From an uncultured Armatimonadota bacterium (lineage in GTDB: Bacteria > Armatimonadota > Fimbriimonadia > Fimbriimonadales > Fimbriimonadaceae), in the NCBI GenBank assembly GCA_946478935.1, contig CAMLEL010000200.1:1-5331 (forward strand): a stretch of 5,331 bases of DNA. Direction: 5' to 3'. The notes under the pieces are model-generated. The model was not told where the DNA came from and searched no databases. It worked only from the letters and a program-made list of their open reading frames with translations. Below, in pieces: positions 1-5,331 of the stretch (positions are counted from its first letter, which is position 1; every line of letters starts with the position of its first letter). The translations under genes were made by a program, and so were the position numbers.

Positions 1-1
1 T

Positions 2-766
2 AAGACATGCATGGTCGAGATGCAGTTCATCGACTTTATCTCGTGTGGATTCGACCAGATCGTCAACATGATGGCGACCTATCATTACCGTACGGCAGGG
101 GAAGTCAACCTTCCGGTGGTGGTGCGCGGTCCGGCCGGCGCCTATGGTGGTGGCGCGCTATACCACAGCCAGATGAATGAGGCATGGTTCGCACACTCTC
201 CCGGTTTGAAGGTGGTGTGTCCCTCGACTCCATACGACGCAAAGGGCATGATGAAATCGGCCCTGCGCGACGGAAACCCGATTCTGTTCTATGAGATCAA
301 GCAGCTTTATCGCGAACGGAAGATCGAGGAAGAGCTGCCGCTGGACGATTACACGGTCGAGCTCGGCAAGGCGGCTGTTCGACGCGAAGGGAAGGACCTG
401 ACCTTTGTTTCGTACGGGCAGAATGTCTATCACTGCCTGGAAGCGGCGGACAAGTTGCAGGAGGATGGAATTTCGGCGGAAGTGATCGATATCCGATCGC
501 TGGTACCTCTGGATGAGGACACGATCCTGGAGTCTTTGGCCAAGACGAATCGGGTCGTGGTGGTGAATGAAGCGCCGATGACCTGTGGCTTTGCCGGAGA
601 AATCGTTGCCAGGATCAGCGACATCGGATTTGAGTACCTGGATGCGCCACCGGTACGAGTGACGCGAATGGACACGCCGGTTCCGTGGGCGAAGCCGCTG
701 GAATTGTTTGTGCTTCCGTCGGTGGACAAGATCATCCAGGCGGCACAACGCGTCGTGCGTTTCTAG
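2..766 (+). CDS. 2-oxoacid dehydrogenase E1 component, beta subunit (partial, N-terminus outside window)
   Basis: This is the beta subunit of a thiamine-diphosphate-dependent 2-oxoacid dehydrogenase E1 (pyruvate or branched-chain 2-oxoacid type). With the alpha subunit it decarboxylates the 2-oxoacid and passes the acyl group to lipoyl-E2 in the cytoplasm. Seen in the sequence: the reading frame is open from base 2, before the first ATG at 11, and that ATG falls inside a conserved stretch (VEMQFIDF, then FDQIVN), so it is not the true start. Family hallmarks follow: YHYRTAG, VVVRGPAGAYGGGALYHSQ, HSPGLKVVCPSTPYDAKG, then the C-terminal transketolase domain with VIDIRSLVPLDEDTI, VVVNEAP and the ending PVPWAKPLE...LPSVDKII. 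About 254 of the usual roughly 325 residues are present. The exact substrate cannot be decided from this fragment, so no symbol is given. An E2 gene does not follow, so this is the 3' end of its cluster or the cluster was interrupted here. Confidence 0.93.
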   Translation, partial: KTCMVEMQFIDFISCGFDQIVNMMATYHYRTAGEVNLPVVVRGPAGAYGGGALYHSQMNEAWFAHSPGLKVVCPSTPYDAKGMMKSALRDGNPILFYEIKQLYRERKIEEELPLDDYTVELGKAAVRREGKDLTFVSYGQNVYHCLEAADKLQEDGISAEVIDIRSLVPLDEDTILESLAKTNRVVVVNEAPMTCGFAGEIVARISDIGFEYLDAPPVRVTRMDTPVPWAKPLELFVLPSVDKIIQAAQRVVRF

Positions 767-840
767 TCGCCAGTTGAAAGTGGGCTAGGAGAAGCGATCT
801 TTCGATTGTGCATTCTGGACCAGTATCTGTGATTAGCGGC

Positions 841-869
841 TTGACGCCATTCTTTTAATCCTGTATAAC
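841..869 (+). promoter_or_regulatory. Sigma-70-like promoter upstream of the orphan signal-peptide ORF
   Basis: TTGACG at 841-846 and TATAAC at 864-869 are separated by exactly 17 bases. Each box differs from the housekeeping consensus at one position. Transcription would start near 876, about 25 bases before the ATG at 901. There is no clear Shine-Dalgarno sequence in front of that ATG. The spacing and match are good, but promoter use in this organism is unproven. Confidence 0.6.
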
Positions 870-900
870 TTACTTGGCTTCCACGCCCAGTTGGTGTTTT

Positions 901-1005
901 ATGAGGATTTCTCTTTGGTTTAGGCTAGTCTGCATCCTCAGCGCAACGGCTCTGCTCTTGAGTTCCAGCTTTGCAGTGGGGCACTTCCACAGGTTTGCGG
1001 ATTAG
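901..1005 (+). pseudogene. Orphan secretory signal peptide ORF (34 aa), probable 5' remnant of an exported-protein gene
   Basis: The reading frame is 34 codons, ATG to TAG. Residues 1-8 are basic (MRISLWFR). They are followed by a hydrophobic core (LVCILSATALLL) and a polar stretch ending SSSFA, a good signal peptidase I site before VG. Almost nothing follows the cleavage site: the frame stops after HFHRFAD. A complete promoter lies just upstream. The simplest inference is that this is the surviving start of a secreted protein gene whose body was lost where the repeated element (copy 1) begins, roughly 1005-1060. It could instead be a real short secreted peptide of about nine residues. It is unlikely to be a chance ORF because signal sequence and promoter line up. 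The protein it came from cannot be recognised. Confidence 0.55.
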
Positions 1006-1060
1006 TCTCAGGATTTTAGCCGCATTAAGCCGAGAGTATGGAATACGCGAGCCCAGAGGT

Positions 1061-1276
1061 AACAAAGGTTTGGCGGCGCGTGCGTCTTCCGGACCGGTTC
1101 GGTCCTCAACTCACCCACGACTATAGATTGGCAAAGATGGCGGAGATGTGTGAAGATGGATGTAGAGTGAGGACACAGGGTTGGATTAATGGGGATTAGA
1201 AGGGTGGTATGGATGAGCCTCAGGACTGAGGTTGCGGGAGGCAGGGCTTGGCGGCATGGATCGTCCTGAGGCAAAA
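1061..1276 (+). repeat. Repeated palindromic element, copy 1 (left arm missing or decayed)
   Basis: This aligns without gaps to 2211-2426, at a constant offset of 1150 bases. Over 1152-1276 only two of 125 bases differ (1177 and 1204). Over 1081-1110 five of 30 differ. The intervening 1111-1140 matches copy 2 at only 7 of 30 positions. The right arm is intact: AGCCTCAGGACTGAG at 1216-1230 and GGATCGTCCTGAGGCA at 1258-1273. The left arm of copy 2 has no clear counterpart. Bases 1006-1014 (TCTCAGGAT) are at best a decayed core. GTCCTC at 1102-1107 can pair with GAGGAC at 1169-1174, as in copy 2. The start of the segment interrupts the orphan signal-peptide ORF, and its right end contains the ATG of the next gene. 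Confidence 0.85.
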
Positions 1277-1657
1277 AAAGCCGTAAAGCACCCGTTTCTC
1301 TGGGCTATTGTAAATGAGTATTACGATGGACCTGTGAGCGGCTTTGCTGTGCTTTATGACGGATCGTGCGTGTGGTTCGAACAAATCTACTGGGATTACA
1401 AACGCGGACCACGTTATTATATTTGCTATGCACTGAACGATGAGTTGATTGGTGAAGTGTTCAGAGCATATAAACTAACCACCCATGACATTGATTGGTT
1501 CGTTTATCCCAATTGGCCCGATAACACGTCTGAAGCTGAAAAACTCTGCCGCCTCGTGGAATCTTTGGTAAACCTGCACGGAGTGCCAGTCATGGTAATC
1601 GTCGCTGATGATCTCAGCTCCCGCTTAGGCGTCACGAGAGTAATTGAATTAAAATGA
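1256..1657 (+). CDS. Small hypothetical protein, immunity-like; start codon supplied by the repeat
   Basis: This 133-residue cytoplasmic protein has no signal peptide or membrane segment. It begins MDRPEAKKAVKHPFLW and has the core YYDGPVSGFAVLYDG, followed by many aromatic residues (WFEQIYWDY, PRYYICYAL). Small acidic, aromatic-rich proteins with a Y.DGP..G core recur near toxins and in large genomes. I infer, without proof, an immunity or immunity-like role, supported by the RHS-type toxin tail 150 bases downstream. I chose ATG 1256 because no ATG occurs in the conserved part of the frame. A TTG at 1232 is also in frame and would add eight residues. Both starts lie inside the repeat, so residues 1-7 are repeat-encoded and the native start was probably replaced. 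A purine-rich GGGAGGCAGGG tract lies 10-20 bases upstream of the ATG. The A+T-rich codon use differs from both flanking metabolic loci. Confidence 0.7.
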   Translation: MDRPEAKKAVKHPFLWAIVNEYYDGPVSGFAVLYDGSCVWFEQIYWDYKRGPRYYICYALNDELIGEVFRAYKLTTHDIDWFVYPNWPDNTSEAEKLCRLVESLVNLHGVPVMVIVADDLSSRLGVTRVIELK

Positions 1658-1811
1658 CATTGTTTTGCCCCTGGACAATCGGTGCCAGCCAGCACAAAGG
1701 CCACCGCCAGCACGACGGCAAAGATCATGACGCCTATCTGATCCGCCATCACCAGTATGGCCATTTCGGCCGCATCCAATCCCTGTACACTGGAGCGCAA
1801 GGCCGTCTGAT
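1658..1811. other. GC-rich fragment of unknown origin, possibly antisense remnant of a membrane-protein gene
   Basis: This stretch is clearly GC-richer than the genes on either side and contains no convincing + strand gene. Read on the - strand from about 1800 it gives a frame with coding-like codons (GCG, GCC, CTG, GTG), including the 18-residue hydrophobic run VMIFAVVLAVAFVLAGTD. It stops soon after entering the A+T-rich gene to its left. I infer a displaced piece of another gene, on either strand. The parent is not recognised. It may also be chance: GC-rich DNA readily produces long antisense frames. Confidence 0.3.
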
Positions 1812-2057
1812 CGTGGAGGAGGCATTATTTACACAGACCCAAAAAACCCTGAAAACTACATCAGAATAATGCCCGGCAACCCGAGCGCCAGCTACCCAGA
1901 AGCACGCGAACCCTATGTCAGAATTCATGTTCCTGGCGGTTATAGGAACAATAATGGAGGTACTGGTGGGCGTCGGGACCAAGACACACACATTCGACTA
2001 AAAGACTACGGCAGATGGGCAACTTGGACGAACCCTAGGGAGATTCGTGGGCCATAA
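1812..2057 (+). pseudogene. Orphan C-terminal fragment of an RHS-type polymorphic toxin
   Basis: The frame reads DRGGGIIYTDPKNPENYIRI, then MPGNPSASYPEAREPYVRIH, and later DTHIRLKDYGRWATW, ending at TAA 2055-2057. Together DPKNP..Y.R.MPGNP, P.....PYVR and DTHI.L.DY form a pattern I recognise from the extreme C-termini of RHS/YD-repeat and related secreted toxins, where a variable toxic domain follows the core. I do not assign a toxin family or activity. No RHS core repeats precede it: upstream the frame runs into non-homologous GC-rich sequence and a TGA at 1728-1730. It has no plausible start of its own. An ATG at 1869 is in frame but inside the conserved motif. This resembles the displaced toxin tips that accumulate beside RHS loci as recombination donors. 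The gene before it, not after it, is the only immunity candidate here. Confidence 0.6.
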
Positions 2058-2105
2058 GGAAATCACTCGCCCTGATGTGAGATGGAAGATCATATGCAAC
2101 TTTGC

Positions 2106-2162
2106 TGCCTCAGGACGATCCTCTCGACCGATGTGGCAATCCGCCAGCTCAGTCCTGAGGCT
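2106..2162 (+). repeat. Left arm of element copy 2
   Basis: This 57-base arm starts TGCCTCAGGAC and ends GTCCTGAGGCT, so it can fold on itself through the 9-base core as well as pair with the right arm. CTCAGTCCTGAG at 2148-2159 is itself a near-perfect palindrome with a two-base centre. The arrangement of two inverted copies of a short palindromic core around a spacer recalls REPINs. Confidence 0.75.
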
Positions 2163-2365
2163 TGTCCAGGAAACTCGAACACAGCATATTACACCTGCGA
2201 CCCTGAATCAACCGAGGGTTTGGCGGCGAGTGAGTCTGCCGGACGGGTACGGTCCTCGACATTCGTCCATGCCTTCGAGGGGATGAGTTGCGAATATGTG
2301 GGAAGATGGATGTAGAGTGAGGACACGGGGTTGGATTAATGGGGATTAGAAGGATGGTATGGATG

Positions 2366-2423
2366 AGCCTCAGGACTGAGGTTGCGGGAGGCAGGGCTTG
2401 GCGGCATGGATCGTCCTGAGGCA
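2366..2423 (+). repeat. Right arm of element copy 2
   Basis: This 58-base mirror image of the left arm has matching outer 16 and inner 15 bases and an unrelated spacer (2381-2407). CCTCAGGACTGAGG at 2368-2381 is a palindrome with a GA centre. The arm is identical to 1216-1273 of copy 1. It contains GGGAGGCAGGG and an ATG at 2406-2408, so it can act as a translation start for whatever lies downstream. Confidence 0.75.
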
Positions 2424-2510
2424 AAAGAAGCAGATATGAGAGGGGCGGGAGCAGCCGTTAGTGGCTGGGATGCAGCTCAAAAACTTAAAGGCGGAGCGTC
2501 GCAACATTGA
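2406..2510 (+). CDS. Mini-ORF starting in the repeat, overlapping the lipoprotein gene start
   Basis: This 34-residue frame begins MDRPEAKEADMRG, using the same repeat-borne ATG and the same first seven residues as the gene at 1256. It ends at TGA 2508-2510. Its stop overlaps the TTG start of the lipoprotein gene in the four bases TTGA at 2507-2510, the usual geometry for translational coupling. The peptide is polar, rich in Ala and Gly, and resembles nothing I know. It may be a leader that sets translation of the next gene, or simply read-out from the element with no product of value. Confidence 0.35.
   Translation: MDRPEAKEADMRGAGAAVSGWDAAQKLKGGASQH
2487..2496 (+). promoter_or_regulatory. 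Ribosome binding site supporting the TTG start at 2507
   Basis: AAAGGCGGAG contains GGAG at 2493-2496, ten bases before TTG 2507. It decides the start of the lipoprotein gene, because no ATG lies in frame near the N-terminus and the TTG-initiated product begins with a sensible signal sequence. Confidence 0.5.
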
Positions 2511-3190
2511 GACTGAGGAACGGCATATTAGTAATTCTGCTATCGGTCGGTAGCGGGTGTGGCGTCTCCAGAACTGGCGAAACAGTTTTCTTGGATTATT
2601 CGACGCGCCAAATAGATTCTACATTGCGAAAACAGCATCGAAGAGAGTGGCTGCGATCCTATAAAATGATCGGGTACAAGTCAGATCATGATCAACCTGT
2701 AATCGTAGATTTCCGTATTTGGTTGCCTTCACCGATCGTTAGCTTGAATGGACTTACTCCGATGGACTCAACGCTCTTGACATGCCATATTGCTCAGTCT
2801 TCCATGGTATTCGAGGCTCCACTAAACACCAGTTGGGTTGTAGAACTAAACCTGAAAATTAAGCAGGTTCCAGAGAATGTGCACTTTAAGCTGGAAACCA
2901 GTTCCGGAAAGATGACGATCACTTGCGTTCCAAGACCGGGTAACACCTCCTTTAGTTCGCACAAGTATAGCAATATGTGGAAGGAATATTCCGTTCAGGA
3001 GGCAGCCAGACTAATTGAGATTGTTCCAGATAAAGCAAAGACTCCTAGCGTTCACTTTAGAAGTAGTTTAATGAAGCAAGACGCTTCATTCAAGCCAGAT
3101 TATGTAATGGCGTTCCTCCGCAACAGTCCTGATGGAATTCAATCTTGTATGGCAGTTGTTGCTTCAGGGCCTTCGTCACCCACCCGCTAG
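2507..3190 (+). CDS. Putative lipoprotein of unknown function
   Basis: This 227-residue protein starts at TTG. Residues 1-18 (MRLRNGILVILLSVGSGC) form a short basic-then-hydrophobic signal ending in a cysteine at 18. The lipobox is imperfect, with Gly rather than Leu at -3, so lipidation is likely rather than certain. The mature part has no membrane segment. It alternates polar and hydrophobic residues as in beta-rich domains (for example WVVELNLKIKQV and HFKLETSSGKMTITCV), with helices around 150-165. I do not recognise the family. If exported it would sit on the periplasmic or outer face of a membrane. The A+T-rich codon use resembles the gene at 1256 and differs from the flanking metabolic genes, consistent with acquired DNA. 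It lies directly downstream of element copy 2, with the mini-ORF stop overlapping its start. No neighbour suggests a role. Confidence 0.75.
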   Translation: MRLRNGILVILLSVGSGCGVSRTGETVFLDYSTRQIDSTLRKQHRREWLRSYKMIGYKSDHDQPVIVDFRIWLPSPIVSLNGLTPMDSTLLTCHIAQSSMVFEAPLNTSWVVELNLKIKQVPENVHFKLETSSGKMTITCVPRPGNTSFSSHKYSNMWKEYSVQEAARLIEIVPDKAKTPSVHFRSSLMKQDASFKPDYVMAFLRNSPDGIQSCMAVVASGPSSPTR

Positions 3191-3213
3191 AAGTAGCGGC
3201 AAACTACGAATCA

Positions 3214-3226
3214 AGTCCTGAGGCTT
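3214..3226 (+). repeat. Fragment of the element's terminal motif
   Basis: AGTCCTGAGGCTT is identical to 2151-2163 in the left arm of element copy 2. A 13-base match is unlikely by chance in a window this size. Flanking sequence does not continue the match, so this is either a decayed third copy or a solo terminal motif just after the lipoprotein gene. Confidence 0.45.
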
Positions 3227-3270
3227 TGAGCCTTTAGACAGGCAACTTGCTGTAAAGTCCAGTGCCTGTC
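3221..3270. terminator. Tandem hairpins between convergent genes, possible terminator
   Basis: Two stems lie side by side. The first is AGGCT at 3221-3225 with AGCCT at 3229-3233, with a three-base loop and followed by TT. The second is GACAGGCA at 3237-3244 with TGCCTGTC at 3263-3270, a perfect 8-bp stem with an 18-base loop. They lie between the stop of the lipoprotein gene (+) and the stop of livG (-), where a bidirectional terminator is expected. Neither has a strong U tract and the second loop is long, so intrinsic termination is only a possibility. Confidence 0.35.
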
Positions 3271-3271
3271 A

Positions 3272-3294
3272 GGGGCATTGGGGTGGGTGGGGGG
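3272..3294 (+). other. G-quadruplex-forming motif
   Basis: On the + strand four G runs of 4, 4, 3 and 6 bases are separated by loops of 4, 1 and 1 bases. This meets the usual criterion for an intramolecular G-quadruplex with very short loops. It lies in the convergent intergenic gap, 40 bases beyond the livG stop, so it would form on the non-template strand of + transcription or the template strand of livMG read-through. Confidence 0.6.
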
Positions 3295-3333
3295 CGACTG
3301 GCACTTCTCACCTCCCTGGTGCACCAATCTGTC

Positions 3334-4112
3334 CTAAACAGCTTCGCCCAAATATGCAGCGATTACTTTGGGGTCGTTACGGATCGCATCCGGTGGGCCA
3401 TAGGCAATTTCCTCGCCGTGGTCCAAGACCACGATCTTCTCGCACAGACCCATCACGAAGCGCATGTCGTGCTCGATGAGCAGCACGGTTTTGCCATGAT
3501 CGTCGCGGATATGGCGGACGGTTTCCATGAGGTCCGCCTTTTCCTGCGGATTCATGCCGGCCGCGGGTTCATCCAAAAGCAGGAGTTCCGGTTGGGTGGC
3601 CATGGCTCGAGCGATTTCCAGTCGGCGTTGGGAACCATAGGAAAGGTCTCGGCTCCGAGCATTGGCGACGTTTGCGAGATCGACGATTTCCAGCAGGTGC
3701 ATGGCCTCTTCTTTGAGGGCCTTGGTTTCCCGGATCGCAGGGGGAATGTCGGTAAGGGCAGTGAGCAAGGGCGTTCGGTGTCGCAGATAGGCGCCCACCA
3801 TGACGTTTTCCAAACAGCTGAGCGAGCCAAAGAGGCGAATATTCTGAAAGGTGCGGCAGATGCCGAGTCGGGCGATCCGGTTTGGCTTGGTGCCGCCGAT
3901 CGATCGACCTTTGTAGAAAATGCGGCCCGCGGTGGGCTCATAGACTCCGGTTATCAGATTGAAGCACGTGGTTTTGCCAGCGCCGTTCGGGCCGATTAGC
4001 CCGAACAGGTCGCCTTTGTAAATCTCAAAATTCACCTTGTTGACGGCAACCAGGCCACCAAATCGGATGGTGGCATCCTTCAAGTCCAACAGCGGGGCAG
4101 TCGGAGTTTCGC

Positions 4113-4116
<4 letters not shown>
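3334..4116 (-). CDS. livG: Branched-chain amino acid ABC transporter, ATP-binding protein LivG
   Basis: This cytoplasmic ATPase, one of the two that power high-affinity uptake of Leu/Ile/Val (or related amino acids) through the LivHM permease, has 260 residues, typical for LivG. Motifs: Walker A GPNGAGKT at 42-49, Q-loop RTFQNIRLF at 88-96, ABC signature LSYGSQRRLEIARA from 158, Walker B LLLLDEP at 178-184, D-loop AAGMNP, and switch His216 in LLIEHDM. The C-terminal KVIAAYLGE is characteristic of LivG. The signature has Ser where family members usually have Gln (LSYGQQ). I chose ATG 4116 (MSETPTAPLLDLKD) over the in-frame codon at 4176: its ATGA overlaps the livM stop by 4 bp, and the upstream 20 residues are just livM read in another frame. 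livF, normally next in the operon, is missing: about 140 bases of non-coding DNA and then a convergent unrelated gene follow. Confidence 0.95.

Positions 4117-5331
<1,215 letters not shown>

Larger units (their letters stand above)
2106..2423 (+). repeat. Repeated palindromic element, copy 2 (complete; MITE/REPIN-like, 318 bp)
   Basis: The ends are a perfect 16-bp inverted repeat, TGCCTCAGGACGATCC at 2106-2121 and its complement at 2408-2423. A second perfect inverted pair of 15 bp lies inside: CTCAGTCCTGAGGCT at 2148-2162 and its complement at 2366-2380. Each arm (2106-2162 and 2366-2423) therefore carries the core CCTCAGGAC twice, in opposite orientations, around a 26-27-base spacer that differs between arms. 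The central 203 bases include GTCCTC (2252-2257) able to pair with GAGGAC (2319-2324), and a possible hairpin ACATTCG (2260-2266) with CGAATaTGT (2291-2299). There is no transposase frame. I see no clear target-site duplication. A non-autonomous mobile element mobilised in trans, or a structured RNA gene, would both fit. Confidence 0.85.

Noticed and set aside
158..748. Long - strand open frame opposite the E1 beta gene
   Set aside because: It is a shadow of a strongly recognisable + strand gene and its translation is Arg/His-rich with no family features.
767..840. Intrinsic terminator after the E1 beta gene
   Set aside because: Only weak four- to five-base stems such as CGATC/GATTG are present, with no U tract.
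1008..1274. Long - strand open frame over element copy 1, with a similar one at 2149-2424 over copy 2
   Set aside because: The two translations agree only where the DNA repeat is nearly identical and diverge in the variable block; codon use is not gene-like and the palindromic structure explains the conservation better than a protein.
1654..1869. 71-codon + strand frame starting at the ATGA overlap with the immunity-like gene
   Set aside because: The overlap looks operon-like, but the product is low-complexity His-rich sequence that crosses two composition changes and runs out of frame through the toxin tip.
2331..2365. Outward promoter within the element
   Set aside because: TTGGAT and TATGGA are present but spaced too far apart and each matches the consensus poorly.
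2106..2423. CRISPR array or integron attC site
   Set aside because: There are only two long copies more than 1 kb apart with no short regular spacers, and no attC core (GTTRRRY) or integrase is visible.
3262..3999. 245-codon + strand frame opposite livG
   Set aside because: livG on the - strand has every ABC motif; the + strand frame is its antisense shadow and starts inside the G-rich tract.

Overview
The window joins two metabolic loci through an accessory stretch of about 2.5 kb that holds repeats and gene fragments. The gene ends are GC-richer and read like ordinary chromosomal bacterial coding sequence. The middle is visibly richer in A and T. The mix of a 2-oxoacid dehydrogenase E1-beta gene, a branched-chain amino acid (Liv) ABC transporter, RHS-type toxin debris and large palindromic repeats suggests a free-living Gram-negative bacterium with a large genome. 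Verrucomicrobiota or Acidobacteriota are plausible, but this is a guess from general appearance and nothing here fixes the phylum.

Left (2-766, + strand): the C-terminal three quarters of a 2-oxoacid dehydrogenase E1 beta subunit (PdhB/BkdB type), open at the window edge. No E2 gene follows it.

Middle (767-3333): a good sigma-70-like promoter (841-869) drives a 34-codon ORF that is little more than a signal peptide (901-1005). Next comes copy 1 of a repeated element (about 1061-1276), a small immunity-like gene whose start codon lies inside that element (1256-1657), a GC-rich fragment of unknown origin (1658-1811), and the orphan C-terminal end of an RHS-type polymorphic toxin (1812-2057). 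Element copy 2 (2106-2423) is complete. It is followed by a mini-ORF starting at the element's own ATG (2406-2510) and a putative lipoprotein gene overlapping its stop (2507-3190). A 13-base scrap of the element's terminal motif, hairpins and a G-quadruplex motif fill 3191-3333.

Right (3334-5331, - strand): livM and livG, the permease and one ATPase of a branched-chain amino acid ABC importer, overlapping by 4 bp. livF, which usually follows livG, is absent.

The most interesting object is the repeated element. It has nested inverted repeats built on the core CCTCAGGAC, a scaffold 98% identical between copies over 125 bp, and an internal 30-bp block of constant length whose sequence is essentially unrelated between copies. 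Its right end supplies an ATG to the gene downstream.
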